Origin: Prionace glauca
Lineage: Eukaryota > Chordata > Chondrichthyes > Carcharhiniformes > Carcharhinidae
Reading direction: 5' to 3'
Assembly (NCBI GenBank): GCA_037974335.1
Contig: CM075760.1
Coordinates: forward strand, 7,189,432-7,253,431
DNA: 64,000 bases
Under the pieces are notes generated by a model that saw only the letters and a program-made list of their open reading frames with translations, did no database searches and had not been told where the DNA came from. This document shows positions 1-11,900 of the stretch, in pieces. Every line of letters begins with the position of its first letter. Positions within the stretch are counted from its first letter, which is position 1. The translations under genes were made by a program, and so were the position numbers.

Positions 1-733
1 GCCATCTCCTGTGTTTATGGGGGATTGTGTCACTGAGAACCGTTGTCGGTTAAAGATTATACTTTATCATCCAAGTTAACCTTAAAATCAGTGTAACTTT
101 GGCTAAAGATTACAATTCCTTTTAAAAATACAGCTAACATTAATTTTAAAATCAGAAAATTCTTGTTTAAATCAGAATTGTTTGATTAAATCTCTGAATT
201 ACAAGTAAATCAAAATTACTTGTTTAAATCTCTTACTGCATTCACATGTACAGACTGTTCCCTTGTCAGCCCCACAGTGGGCGCCATTGTTTTTGAACTT
301 TGCTGCTTTTCTGGGTGAACTCCAGCTCTCCATTCCTCCGGCAGCGTCACCGCTCAAACTGAGTCTTTCTCCAACCTGCGCTGTTAATCTCACACTTACT
401 GTTTCTGAGTGAAAACCACCTCCACTTCATTGGCGTTGGAAGAGTTTACTGCTGCATTCAATTGAACTTTTACTTGTAATTGAGCTCGAGATTTGGACCC
501 AGATCAGGGAGATATTTGTGTCAGTAGAAACAATAAAATTTACCCCATTAACAGCCAGATTTTAACTCGCATCAGCATTTTGTACCATCAGCGCTTTGCA
601 GCCGATTGCTCTCTTCTTTTTTGTTCTTCACATGTGACATTTCCAAGTCAGATGCTAAAGAGGAAATCTCTCTGTTACTGATTCTGACAGAACTGAAAGT
701 AACGCAGGATTGTTGTACAGCAATAAATCTACA

Positions 734-805
734 TTCCCTGACCGGGAATCGAACCTGGACCGTGGTGGTAAGAGCGCCGAATCCTAACCAATGGACCACC
801 AGTGA
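734..805 (-). pseudogene. tRNA-Glu-derived pseudogene, copy A, anticodon position CTT
   Basis: The minus strand folds as a 72-nt tRNA with the layout of tRNA-Glu, including the T arm CCxGG-TTCGATT-CCCGG. The 5' acceptor strand TCACTGG no longer pairs fully with TCAGGGA, and the D loop carries ATTGG in place of AGTGG. The anticodon loop reads CTCTTAC, placing CTT at positions 34-36 instead of CTC or TTC. Related copies lie at 19157, 20090 and 42486. Confidence 0.7.
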
Positions 806-3027
806 ATGTGATCCAACCTGTTTACAATATTAATTTATCCACGAATCACCTGCTTTTTATTTTATTTCGGGTTTTTTATTCACCAAATGGAAGTTTATCC
901 TTCAAATTTTCATGTTGATATCACACACAAGTGATTGCTTCAGCCAATGAAAGCAGCGAATCCTCTTAGCTGGAACATGAAATAGACAGTGAGCTGCTTA
1001 TGTGACACTTGCAGTTTCCAACCCCCAACAAACTCATCACTGCGGCCTCTGTGAAACTGACAGGGTAAGACACTGCACGCATTCATCACGGAGAGCAACT
1101 GACACAAGTCATTACAAAACACTGTCATGTCAATTCTCTTTCTGTTTCTGTCGCTTCCTCTCATTCAGCTCCCTCTGGCTGTCCAGCTCCTAGGGTCAGT
1201 TGCCTACTTGATATAGACACAGACAGTTCGTGAACCCGAGCTTTGCCTAGAAAGCAGGGAAAGCGAATATATGACACACGGCATTGAGAGGAGATGGAGT
1301 TTTAAAAAGACAGTACAAAGAGACACAGATATCCCATCTTCCTGATCCAGTTACTGATGTCGGGAATGTACACAGTGCGAATTATCCACTGTCACACTCT
1401 CCTTCCAGCCTTGAGCACGGAGTTAAGTCTTGAAATGTTTGAAGCCTTGTTACAGTAATTCATGGTTTTGTGGAGACCACATTTGGAATAGTGTGGGCAG
1501 TTTGGATCCCCGCGTTTTAGACAGAATAAAAGCAAAATCTGAGGATGATCATCATTTCTTGCCATTCAGCTATCTAAATTTTACTATTTCATAACTTTTC
1601 TTGTTTTGCCATTAACTGCTTTCTCTTTCCCCTGTTGCCTTCTCTGTTCATTGTTATCTCTTTATTTGATGTTATTTCCTATTTTTTTCGCCTCATTCTC
1701 TTCAGAATCCTCAGATTCCCTATATAACGGGTTCCTTGGTAACTGTGAGCAGTTCTCAGTTTGTGTGTGTGTAACCTTGAGTTTCATTAAGTTTTAGTCT
1801 TCCATTCTGTGTATCCGTGCAAATTTCTGGCATTCAAGCTTTGTTTTTAAGGCCGAATTATTTCATGAGGAAAGGTTAGAGAGACAAAGTTATAGCCGCT
1901 GGAATTCAGAGTAAGAGTAGGCTACTTGATTGATATGTATAAAATACAAAGGGGTCTTGACAAGGCGGATGTGAAGAGGATAGTTCCTCTTCTGGGTAAA
2001 TCTGTAACTAGGTATCACTGTTTCAAAGTAGGGATTCGCCCATTTAAAATACCACTGCACCACAGCCTCCTCTAATGTGTGTCTGTATTTATAAATACTC
2101 ATCTGTAGCAATGTCCTTCCTTGATGTATCTCTGCATCATTCACTGCTCTCAGACCGCATTCATCTTTGTCTCTCAGTTGGATTGTTTCTGTAACATTCC
2201 GCTCAATCTCACCCCTGCCTATGTCAATGACTTTTATAGCTCTCTCAAAGTGTATCGGCGCATTGGGTGATATAGGAAGTGTACAGCTTAGGGGGTAAGG
2301 ATATACTTGCCTGCATAGCACAGTTGAGCAAACGTTTAGACATGGAGAGTTAGCGAGCACTGAGCCGATGTTCTACAGAGGTCTCATTCAGCCACCTAGT
2401 CTTTGAAATTTCGTAGATATTAAGTAGAGGGACCAGACAATGACACGGCTGATCCACTGAAGGATTCCTAAAACAGTTCCATGGCTAAACATCTCAGATA
2501 TTGCAGCATTGAATATAGGGAGCCATTGAGCTGATGCACAGCCTGGGCCACGCTCACCTGCATAGGAACATTGCTCAGGTGTTAAACAGGAAGTATGTAC
2601 AGGGAGAGGAAAACATACCTTTCAAGTTATCACCAGTTTACACTTGTATATTGCTCAGACCTACCTTAGAGTCACATTCTTTGACCTGCTGCACTATTTT
2701 GATCGCTGCTTGTTTCTCGGTTCTCAGATTGAACTGTTTTTCGAAATACATTTCTCCCCACCTGTTCTATCTTGTGTTCACTTCCTCAACCACATCTTCA
2801 TCACTCTCTTTGTCAGCCGGAGATATCCCCTACCGCCCCGCCCCCTTTTCTATCGTCCCATTCCCGGGTTAAATTTCACAGCTCCGGAATCGATGAGCTG
2901 CTGTCAGGCAGCTTTGAAACATTTTTAAATCTGAAGAACCTTCATTTGGTGAAACTGATCTTCCCAGATAAGCCTGAATTGAAGAAAATAACAATTGGAA
3001 ACGTAACACAAACTCTTTATCTGGTAG

Positions 3028-3060
3028 CTGCTCTCTCTCTCTCTCTCTCTCTCTCTTTCG
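3028..3060. repeat. (CT)n microsatellite
   Basis: A run of about a dozen CT units lies upstream of V1's 3' flank. The B copy has a shorter run near 22380-22398, so the array has changed length since the duplication. Confidence 0.9.
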
Positions 3061-3273
3061 CTGATTAACCTTTCAGTCTGATGGGATTCTGCTGTGTGTT
3101 GTCTCAGCCGATCCTGGATTGAATTGGGTGACAGTTTGATCCGAGGTTAATGTGGTTTCCTCGGGGTGTGTGTCTGAGCGGCTGACAGCGCCGCTGCTCA
3201 ATCTGACTGTTACTTTCTGCGATTCTCCACACAAACCTCAACAGATTGGAGCACCCAATGTTAGCTGTAAAGC

Positions 3274-3312
3274 AGTTTTTGCACGGGGCAGAGATTGATT
3301 TCTATCACTGTG
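3274..3312 (-). other. V1 recombination signal (23-RSS)
   Basis: On the minus strand: heptamer CACAGTG (3312-3306), 23-nt spacer, nonamer GCAAAAACT (3282-3274). It directly follows the V exon. Spacing is exact; the nonamer differs from ACAAAAACC at its two ends. Confidence 0.92.
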
Positions 3313-3881
3313 AGACTGAAAACGCAGTAATAGCGGCCAGCGTCAGTCAGCTGCAGGCTCGAGATGATTAAAAGAGTTAATTTAGCCGAGGTCTGGAGTT
3401 CAGCAGAGAAACGGGTTCCAAAACCTTTCCCTCTGTCTTCTTCTGTATTCCAGGATGTTTTCCACATAATGAACTGCAAATCCTTCTGTGGCTGCTGCCT
3501 GTACCAATATAAGATGTAGCCGCTTGCTGTTGTGCTGTAGGTACATCGGATAGTCACCGTTTCACCTTCTCTCCTCTCTAAAGACTGCGGCTGAGAAACA
3601 AAATCTCCATCACTCGGATCTGTAACGTGTTCAAAAAGAAGAAAAAAAATCTAACTGTTAGATGTGCTGCTGAAATAATATTAACACTTTATATTCACCT
3701 CGACATAACTGGAGTTATGAAATAAAAACAAATGATGGTGGAAATACACAGCAGGGTCAAGAACCACCACTGGGGAGAAGCAGAGCTAAAGGTTCAGATC
3801 GCGATAACATTTAACCAGATTGGAGTCATCCTTACTGATAAGAAACAGCCCGAACACAATGCAGACAGTGAGGAACTCCAT
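3313..3881 (-). CDS. V1: T-cell receptor alpha/delta-type V gene, apparently functional
   Basis: Two exons on the minus strand: leader 3881-3836 (46 nt, MEFLTVCIVFGLFLI, donor GTAAGG) and V exon 3619-3313 (307 nt, acceptor TTACAG). The V domain shows first Cys in VTIRC, FR2 as LYWYRQQP and second Cys in AGRYYC, followed by VFSL and the recombination signal. The product would be the antigen-binding variable domain of a receptor chain after joining to a J segment. No stop is seen in the V exon frame; codon 1 of the V exon is shared with the leader in phase 1, as in all V genes here. It is the intact sister of the V2 pseudogene. The alpha/delta assignment rests on the FR2 and YYC style; a beta or gamma V is less likely. 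Confidence 0.88.
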
Positions 3882-4227
3882 GGCGGCTGCAGAGCCCGGG
3901 GCTGCGACTAATCTTTAAAACTCCAAGCACTGCCGGAACAGAATCTGATTTTACAGTCACTTTCTGATCTCAAACTTCCCTCCAATCAACAATTTGCAAT
4001 CTACCCGTCATAGATTGAGATAAGATTTCAATGAGTTTCAGTGATCAGCTGAAGCTCTTTGACCTTCACTATTACATATCTGAGACTCAGTGACTGAGTG
4101 GGTACAGTGTGTGGTGAGAGGGAAGAATCAGCTTCACTGACAAGGCCATAAGAGATAGCAGCAGAATTAAACCATTCGGCCCATTCGTGTCCATTCCACC
4201 ATTCAATCATGGCCGATATGTTTAAAA

Positions 4228-4745
4228 TCCCCGCAGAATCAGAGAACCCCTACAGTGCACAAGGAGGCCATCCGGCCCATCTAGTCTGAACCGGCCACAA
4301 TTCTGAACCGAACACTCCAAGGATGTTGATTGGGTTGATTATCCACGGTAAATTGCTCCTTAATGTCGGGGGATTAGAAGGTAAAAGTATGGGGTTGCGG
4401 GGAGAACACAGGGCCTGGGTGGGATTGTTGTCGGTGTAGACTCGATGGGTCAAATGTCCTCCTCCTGCACTGTAGGGATTGTATTCTATGATTCAATCCC
4501 ACTCAGGCCCATTATTGTAACGCCACATATTTACCATGCCATCCCCCTGACACTAGGGTCAATTTGTCATGGGCATTCAATCTAACCTGCGTGTCGTTGG
4601 ACTGTGGGAGGAAACAGGAACATCCGGAGGAGACCCACACAGACACGGGGAGAACGTGCAGACTCCACACAGTCACCCGAGGCTGAAATCGAACCGGGTC
4701 CCTGGCGCTGTGGGGCAGTAGTGGTAATCATTGTGCCATAATGCC
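4228..4745 (-). mobile_element. Composite tRNA-derived SINE, minus, with a plus-oriented SINE tail inside
   Basis: Minus-oriented SINE tail (4228-4310) and minus-oriented body and head (about 4495-4745) flank a plus-oriented SINE tail (about 4318-4490). The same arrangement is present in copy B at 23577-24097, so the nesting predates the duplication. Confidence 0.8.
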
Positions 4746-6060
4746 GCTCCTGTGGGATTTCTCGACCCCAATTTCGTACTCCGACCCCATAATCTTTGGT
4801 CCGTTTCCCAAGCAGAAATCCATCTATCTCTGACTTAAACATAATGATCTGTCCTCTATTTCTTAGATATCCATGGCTGATTATCTCTTTTCCTACAGTC
4901 GTTCCTTACCACTGGTATATACTTTTGCTGAGCAGTGTCAAAGATCGCTTTGAAAGTCCTCCACTGTTCCTCAATTGTCCCACTATAAAGTTTTTGTTCC
5001 CAGTCTACCTTCACCAATTCCTCCCTCTTCCCTTTGTCGTCTCCTTGTTTGAGCAAAAAAATAGTGGTTTTGGATTTAACCTTCTCGTGCTTCATCTGTA
5101 TTTTAAATTCAACCGTAGTGAGATCACTTCTTCCAAGAGGATCCCTAACTGCAAGATCATTAATTGTTCCATCTCATTTACAGGACCAGATCTAGGATAA
5201 CTTGCTCCCTTGTAGGTTCCATTGAATACTGTTCAAGGAAGCTATTGCAGATCCATTCTATGAACACCTCCTCGTGGCTGCCATGACTGACCTGGTTTGA
5301 CCAATTGATATTTAGATTAAAGTCCCCCATGATAAGTGCTGTACCATTTTTACATGCATCAGTTATTTCTTCGTTTAATACTCGCCCCACTATGATGTCA
5401 TTATTTGGCAGCGTATAGACTACGCCTAGCAATGACTCTTCACTATTTCTAATCTCCACTCAAATGGATTCAATCTTTTCTCCATAAAACCTATGTTATT
5501 TCTCACTACTGCCCTGATGTCATTCTTAAAATTCAGGTACAGCACCTCATTTACCTTTCTGTCGGTCCCTTTGAACAGCCTGAATCCCCTGGATATTTAA
5601 CTCCCAGTTGCGACCATCCTGCAACCACGCCTCTGTAATGGCCACCAAATCATACTTGTTCGCAATGATTTGTGCTGTCAACTCACTTACCTTGTTTCGA
5701 ATACTACGAGCATTCAGATAAAGTGGCTTTATACTAGTTTTTATAGTTTCTTTTTGAATTCTAACACTTCCATTAGTAATATCTCCTGAGTTCTCCTTCC
5801 TCTTAACCTTGTTCCTGATTATTGACGTAGTTGGATCATTCTCCCCACATTTTGTCCTTTCTTCCTCCTTCTCGGATTCCTTACATAGGTTCCCGTCCTC
5901 CTAACTGACTGCCCAGTGTTTTCAGGGATTATCCCATTCTCCTTTTTATAATTCAGCTGGAAAATTAACAACCTCATATCCTCTGCCAGCAATCCCATAT
6001 CCAAGGAGTATTGAAAGATTATCGTCAGCAAACCCACTATTTCCACTATTTCTGCCCTCA
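4746..6060 (-). mobile_element. CR1-group LINE, minus, internally deleted
   Basis: The minus strand carries the CR1-like 3' motif FLLGKRTKDYG (4790-4842), then a post-endonuclease linker (5095-4856, ending QPWISKK) and endonuclease pieces: MGDFNLNINW and EPTREQVILDLVL (5459-5178), and further 5' a stretch reading NARSIRNKV then TEAWLQDG (about 5715-5600). The reverse transcriptase between linker and 3' end is missing. It is absent from copy B. Confidence 0.8.
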
Positions 6061-6258
6061 GTGACCATCATATATCCCACACCAGTGAAGACATCTTTGA
6101 CTTGATTGTGATATAAAATGTTTTGGATTGAAATGTGTTAACTGAACTTGTTTGTTCTGTGACTGTAAGTAATGTCAGTCTCCATGGATCCCAAATGTGC
6201 CACTGGAGGGTTTCCCTTTTTCATTAATAAGGGCCTCCTTTCAGAGTGATACCCCATA

Positions 6259-6670
6259 ATGTTAGCAGCAGGATCAACTCTGGTACTGACAAGAACCAAC
6301 AGTTCCAGAAAGAGGGGGAAGTACGATCGGAGTCTGAGAACAAGTGATTGGAATCTTCCAACAGTGTGTCAGAATCTGAGAACAAGAGATTGGAAGCTTC
6401 CAATAATGGATCAGAATCTGAGAACAATGGATTGGAATGTTACAACAGTGGATCAGAATCTCAGAACAATAGAACGGAATGTTACAACAGTAAATCAGAA
6501 TCTGAGAACAAAAGATTGGAATGTCCCACTAATGGACAGGGGTTTATCCCAGGCACTGTTATATCTTTCTGAATATAGTGATTGGCTGTCCTTAGCACTG
6601 CGGATCTACTTTATACTTCACATTATTCAAGCAGGTTACTATCCCACCCTGGCTATTGTTGGTGTCCCTG
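6259..6670 (+). CDS. GPR139-like G-protein-coupled receptor, exon 1
   Basis: Open frame from ATG 6259 to a splice donor CCTG|GTAAGT after 6670. The end reads HIIQAGYYPTLAIVGVPG, the start of transmembrane helix 1 in the GPR139 family, and leaves one base (G) of a split codon. Exon 2 at 16745 begins TG-AAC, giving GTG-AAC (V-N), so the phases fit exactly and match the TM1 intron of GPR139. Two starts are possible: ATG 6259 (437-residue protein) or ATG 6532 (MDRGLSQALL, 346 residues, close to human GPR139 at 353). The longer form would place a 14-residue repeat in the extracellular N terminus. An in-frame TGA lies at 6247-6249. Confidence 0.75.
6327..6535 (+). repeat. 42-bp minisatellite, about five copies, in frame with GPCR exon 1
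   Basis: Units of 42 bp (TCAGAATCTGAGAACAA...) encode a 14-residue repeat of the form DQNLRTxDWNVTTV in the exon 1 frame. Two units contain the N-glycosylation sequon NVT. Because 42 is a multiple of three, other frames are open too (for example SESENKRLE), so openness alone does not prove translation. Confidence 0.85.
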
Positions 6671-6860
6671 GTAAGTATCCCCTATCTCTTATTTATTGGG
6701 CAAACTATTTAACTTCATGCCTATTCTTGCCGTTTACTTTGTTGAAGATGGAAGCCATTGTTTTCTGTTCCCATCACAAACTCTGTTCCCGGCCCACCTG
6801 ACTTCACTGCCATCCCCCAGCCCACATCGGATTTGGGATGAGCCCATACACATGATTTTA

Positions 6861-7186
6861 GGTGGCATGGTGGCAGAGTGGTTAGCAGTGTTGCCTCACA
6901 GAGCAGGGACCTGGGTTCCATTCCCAGTTTGGATCATTGTCTGTGTGGGGATTGCATGCTCTCCCCGTGTCTGCGTGAGTCTCCTCCACTTTCGTCCCAC
7001 AGTCCAAGGATATGCGGGTTAGCTACATTGGCTGCGCAAATTTCTCCCTTACTTTCCCAGGATTCGTAGGTTAGAGGGACTAGCGGGATAAATAGAGGGG
7101 TTACTGGGATACGGCCTGGGTGGAATTCTGGGCCTGCAGACTCGATGGGCCGAATGGCCTCCTTCTCCACTGTAGGATTTCTATCT
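6861..7186 (+). mobile_element. tRNA-derived SINE, near full length
   Basis: A tRNA-like head (GGTGGCATGGTGGCAGAGTGG), a body with GTGTCTGCGTGAG and CCCACAGTCCAAGGA, and a tail ending CACTGTAGGATTTCTAT. This is the standard layout of the SINE repeated throughout this window. Confidence 0.88.
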
Positions 7187-7894
7187 GTAAGCCCTTTTGA
7201 TTTGAAGGGATTTCTGTCTCCATATTCTCTCCATCTCCAATCCAGTTCACAGCCATCTCCACCACAGTAGACATTTCCATCTCTGCATCAGACCAGCTAC
7301 TGAATAAATCCTTGCCTGTATCATAGGTAAATCCCGACTAGATTACTCCACCGTTCACATAGCTCTTGTTACAATGCTGCAAAAATATCACATCATCTGA
7401 AATCCTGTTTCCCATCCCCTAACTCTCACCGTGCTGCATTCACCCATTATCACTGTCCCACATCTGTCCCCGTTCTGGCAGAAGCTCCATTTTAATATTC
7501 TCATTATTAAGTTTGGATCCTTCCATGGTCTCACTCCACCAATTAATCCAATTTCCCTGCCCATTTCCCATATCCCTGTAAAAGGTTCCCATTCAGTTAC
7601 TTATCCAATTCCCTCTTTAAAGTCAATATGTTTCACTCTCTATCTCTCCCTGCCGATGGAGCCGGATTTATAATACTTAAAACCACAAAACAATGCGGGG
7701 CATGCAGTTATTTATTGCCTAAAATAGAATCTCTTGGACAGAAGTTTGAGAACAGGAAACAAGACGCAGGAATAAATGGGCCAAAGAATCATAGAATCTA
7801 CAGCATGGAGACAGGCCCTTGGCCCAAACTGCTCCACGTCGACCAAAATGTCCATCTAAGCTAACCCCATTTGCCTGTATTTGGCCCATATCCC

Positions 7895-8965
7895 TTTAAA
7901 CATAAGAACATAAGAATTAGGAGCAGGAGTCGGCCATTTGGCCCCTTGAGCCTGCTCCGCCATTCAATGAGATCATGGCTGATCTTTTCGTGGACTCAGT
8001 TCCATTTATCCGCCCTCTCAGCATAATCTTTAATTTCGTTACAGTTCAAAGATTTATCGATCCTCGCCTTAGAATCATTAAATGAGGTGGCCTCAACTGC
8101 TTTACTGATCGAGGAATTCTACCTCTCATATCGATATATCTGTCCAAATGCCTTTTAAATTTTGTCCGTGTCCTGCCTCAACCACTTACTCTGGCAGCTC
8201 ATTCCACATACGTATCACTCTCTGTTTAAAAAAATGTTCCAAAAGTTCCCATTAATTATTACCCCTCTTACGTTAAACCTGTGCCGGTTAGTTCTCGAAT
8301 CCCCAACCCGGGGACAACTTTGAGTGCATTCACCCAATCCATGCCTCTCGCGATTTTATACTCATCTATAAGATCACCTCTCAGTCTCCTATGCTACAAA
8401 GAGAGAAGTTCTAGTTTGTCCAATCTCTCCATATAACTCAGTCTTTTGAGTCCTGGCAACATCCTTGTAAATCTCTTGTGTGCTGTCTCCAGTTTAATAA
8501 CATTTTTCCTACAGCAAGGCGACCAGAACTGAACACAATACTCCAGATGCGGTCTCACCAACACCCTGTACAACTGCAGCATAACTTCCCAATTTCTATA
8601 ATCCATGCCCTGTCTGATAAAGCTCAGCATGCCAAAATCCTTCTTCACTGCCTTATCTACCTTTATACAACAGTGCACCTGAATTCCAGGATTTCTCTTT
8701 GCCAAAATATTCCCGAAGATCCTACCATTTACAATGAAAGTCGAACCTTGATTTGACTTTCCAACATGTAACGCCTCACACTTATCTGTATTGATCCCCA
8801 TTTGCCATTTCTCGGTAGACTTCCCCAGATGATCAAAGTCCTGCTGCAATTTTTGATAACGTTCCTCGCTATCGACAATAGGACCTATTTTATTGTAATT
8901 TTCTAATTTTGTAATGTGACAAGTAGTGCACCACAGGGATCGTCGAAAAGAGGGATCTTGGAGGT
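7895..8965 (-). mobile_element. CR1-group LINE 3' end, minus
   Basis: Minus strand: the tail TTCTTATGTTCTTATG lies at the left edge; reading inward are KRLSYMERLDKLELLSL, RPHLEYCVQFWSPCCRKNV and WQMGINTDKCEALHVG (9011-8394), the C-terminal part of a CR1-like ORF2. Only the 3' third is present. Confidence 0.85.
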
Positions 8966-9500
8966 CAGATGTACTGTTCTCTGAAGGTGAAGTCACAGTT
9001 AGATAAGGCAATGAAGAAGGCTTCTGGCATGCTGGCCTTCATCGGTCAGGGCACTGAGTATAGAAGTTGGGAAGTTATATTACTGTTGCACAGGACATTG
9101 GTGAGACCGCTCCTGGAGTATTCTGCTCGCCTTGCTATAGGAAGAATGTTATTAAACTGGAGACAGTGCAGAAGACATTTACAAGGGTGTTGCCAGAACT
9201 CAAAGGACTGAGTTATAGGGAAAGACTGGACAGGCTAGGACTTATTTCATTGGAGCGCAGGAGACTGAGGGGTGATCTTGTAGAGGTGTATGCGATCATG
9301 ACAGCCATGGATAGGGTAAATGCGCTTAATGTTTTTCCTAGGGATCAGTGCTGGAGCCTCGACTTTTTGCAATTTATATGAATGACTTGGATGAAGGGAA
9401 TGAAGGTACGGTTGCTACATTTGCTGACAACAATAGAGAGGAATTAAATTGTGAAGTGGATGTGAGGAGGCGACAAATTGAAGTAGATAGGTTAAGTGAG
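8966..9500 (+). mobile_element. CR1-group LINE fragments, plus
   Basis: Plus-strand pieces LAFIGQGTEYRSWEV, ETVQKTFTRVLPELKGLSYRERLDRLG and then, out of order, a reverse-transcriptase scrap resembling LFAIYMNDLDEGNEG near 9365-9410. It abuts the minus LINE head to head at about 8966. Confidence 0.75.
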
Positions 9501-9527
9501 TAGGAAAACTGTGGAAATTGGAACCAA

Positions 9528-9722
9528 AAAACAAAATGCTGGAAAATCTCAGCAGGTCTGGCTGTATCTGTAAGGAGAGAAAACAGCTGATGTTTCATGG
9601 CCAGATAACCCTTTGGACGCAAAACATCAGCTCTATTCTCTTCCGATAGATGCTGCCAGACTTGTTGAGATTTTTCAGCATTTTCTCTTTTGATTTCAGA
9701 TTCCAGCATCCGCAATAATTTA
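9528..9722. mobile_element. Interspersed repeat with AAATGCTGGAAAATCTCAGCAGG signature
   Basis: Opening with AAAATGCTGGAAAATCTCAG and closing with CAGATTCCAGCATCCGCA, this is a short dispersed repeat. Fragments recur near 25665-25750 and 41655-41735. I recognise it as a common vertebrate/shark repeat but cannot name the family. Confidence 0.6.
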
Positions 9723-10460
9723 TTTACTGCCCTCAACAACTGATGAGAAATATTCATTTAGGATCTCACTCATCTTTCGTGGATCCGCACATACATAACC
9801 TTGTTGATCCTTAACAGAGCCTATTCTCTCCCTTATTACTCTTTTATTCTTTATGTATTTGTAGAAGCTCTTTGGATTCTCCTTTGCCTCATCTGCCAAA
9901 ACAATTTCATGTTCCCTTTTTTCCCTCCTGATTTCTCTCTTAACACCAGTCCTACACCCCCTATAATCTTCAAGAGATTCACTTGATCCCAGCTGTCTAT
10001 GTACGTCAAATGCCTCTTTCTCTTCTTGACCAGGGCCTCAACATCTCGACTCATCCAGGGTTCCCTGCTTCTGCCAGGCTTGCTCTTCACTCTAAGAGGA
10101 ATGTATTTACCCTGAACCCTGATTAACACACCTTTGAAAGCATACCACTTACCAGATGTCCCTCTGCCTTCCCACAGACTTCCTCAATTAACTTTTGAAA
10201 GTTCCTGCCTGATATAATCAAAATTGGCCTTGCCTCAATTTGGAATTTTAACTTTGGGACAGACCAATCATTGTCCATAGCTATCTTAAAACCAAGAGAA
10301 TTATGGCCATTGGTCCCAAAGTGATTCCCCACTCACACTTCTGTCATCTGCCCTTCCTTATTTCCCAAGCGGAGGTCAAGTTTTGCCCCCTGTCTAGTTG
10401 AGCCATCCACAAACTGAATGAGAAACTCCTCCTGAATACATTCAACAAAATACTTCAGAT
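9723..10460 (-). mobile_element. CR1-group LINE endonuclease/linker fragment, minus
   Basis: The minus strand reads FLIQFVDGSTRQGAKLDLRLGN (10551-10333), then NHFGTNGHNSLGFKIAMDND (10332-10123), then SREPWMSRDVEALVKKRKRH (10129-9851). These are the end of a CR1-like endonuclease and the linker before the reverse transcriptase. Confidence 0.8.
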
Positions 10461-10519
10461 TAAGCTCCTCACAAAGATTAAATTTAAAGGGTAAGTCATG
10501 GCAAGAGAACTCAAATCCA

Positions 10520-11060
10520 TCGTGCGAACAAAGAACAAACATACAGCACAAGAACAGGCGTTTGGGCCCTCCAAGTTGTCACTGACCATTCTGGTGACAG
10601 AACTAAAACCCTTCCGGGGACCATGTACCTCTACTCCCATCCCATTCATGTATTTGCTCACACGCTCCTTAAAAGTTGCTAGCTTTTCTGCTTCCACTAT
10701 CTCCCTTCGCAGTGAGTTCCAGGCACCCATCACCCTCCGTATAAAAAAAGTGCCTCGTATATCTCCTTTAAACTTTGTCTCTTGCACCGCAAAACTATGC
10801 CCCCAGTAACTGACTCTTCGACTCTGAGAAAAAAGCTTCTCACAATCCATTCTGTCCATGTCCCTCGTAATCTTATAGACTTCTGTCAGTTCGCCTCTCA
10901 ACCTGCGTCATTCGAATGAGAACAAACTAAGTTTGGTCTCTGCTCTCCTCGTTGCAATTTCTCCCAGACAAGACAACATTCCGGTAAATCTTTTCTGTAC
11001 CCTCTCCAAACCGCCCACATCCTTCTGGCAGCCTGGCAACCAGAATTGAACACTATTTTC
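10520..11060 (-). mobile_element. LINE 3' end, minus (second subfamily)
   Basis: Minus-strand frame 10901-10455 shows MRGELTEVYKITRDMDRMD, GDIRGTFFIRRVMGAWNSLRRE and a tail with GPNACSCAVC. This is the same C-terminal architecture as the other CR1-like tails but a clearly different subfamily. Confidence 0.75.
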
Positions 11061-11199
11061 CAAGTATGGCTTTGCATGCTACCTGTGTTCCATATGGGAA
11101 AGCGGGGACAAAGCCAGTGCGTGGGCCTAGCATGGGTGCAAGAAGTGTCTTCAGCTGCGCTCTTTCCACAATCGTTCACTTCCTCCACTGCCAACAAAC

Positions 11200-11900
11200 A
11201 GTGATAGCCGTGTGTGCCATCGTCAAGATGCACCACAGGAACTCACTAAGGCTCTTGGAAGTTCGGGTTTCGGAACTGGAGCGGCACCTGGCGATGCTGT
11301 GGAGTATCTGCGAAGCAAGAATATCGTGGCCACAACAATAAGAGCGGCAGTCACATCACACGGTAAGATTCCACAGACAGGAAGGGAATGGATGATAGAC
11401 AGGCAGAGAAAGAGGATAACAGTGAGGCAGAGAAAGAGGAGAACAGTTCCCTGCTCAATAGATGTACTATTTTTGATCCTTGTTGAGAGGAAAGGTCTCT
11501 CAAGGGAAAACAGCAAAGCCACGTATCATTGAACTGGAGTCAATTCTGCGGCAGAGTGAAATAGGAAAAATTATGGCAATGCAACAATTATGGGGGATTC
11601 ATTTGTAACAGATAGTTGTTTCTGTGTCGCAAACGAGACTCCAGTATGTTGCCTCCTTGATGCCGGGGTCAAGGATGTTTTAGAGCGGTTGCAGGATATG
11701 CTGGAGGGGGACGGTGAACAGCCAATGTTGTGGTACATATTGGTACAAATGACATCGGTAAATAAAAAGTGGTGAGGTCCTTAAAGCGGAATATAGGGAG
11801 TTCGGAAGAAAGTTGAAAAGCAGAACCGGAAATGTGGCAATCTCAAGAATACTACCAGTGAAATGTACTGCTCAGAATAGAATTAGCAGGATATCTCGGA
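11200..11900 (+). mobile_element. CR1-like LINE ORF1 fragment with decayed esterase domain, plus
   Basis: Coding scraps LLEVRVSELERHLAML and then IPQTGREWM (11212-11400), followed by MGDSFVTDSCFC (11590), VKDVLERLQDMLEGDGEQP and an ending like VVVHIGTNDIG at 11730-11765. CR1-group ORF1 proteins can carry an SGNH-type esterase; the GDS block and the GTND-like block are visible here in degraded form. Confidence 0.65.

Larger units (their letters stand above)
1..4745. repeat. Segmental-duplication unit A (V1 plus tRNA-Glu-like block)
   Basis: This stretch is matched along its length by 18424-24097, at an identity I judge by eye to be above 90 percent. It holds a tRNA-Glu-like gene, about 2 kb of non-coding sequence, V1 and a composite SINE. 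The match begins at base 1, so the unit continues to the left of the window. It ends at the SINE/LINE junction near 4745; the LINE beyond is not shared. Small reading frames in both copies (for example near 1890-2360 and 21278-21670) are disturbed and resemble nothing I recognise, so I treat them as non-coding. Confidence 0.85.

Noticed and set aside
1890-2360. 156-aa minus frame, conserved in part in unit B (21278-21670)
   Set aside because: Conservation is explained by the recent duplication; the B copy is shorter, no domain is recognisable, and no splice or promoter context supports it.
4250-4453. Short frames over SINE sequence (also 23927-24148, 50217-50434, 53600-53887)
   Set aside because: They are translations of tRNA-derived SINEs, recognisable by recurring HSPRVCVGLLR and GFPPGAPVSSH-type strings.
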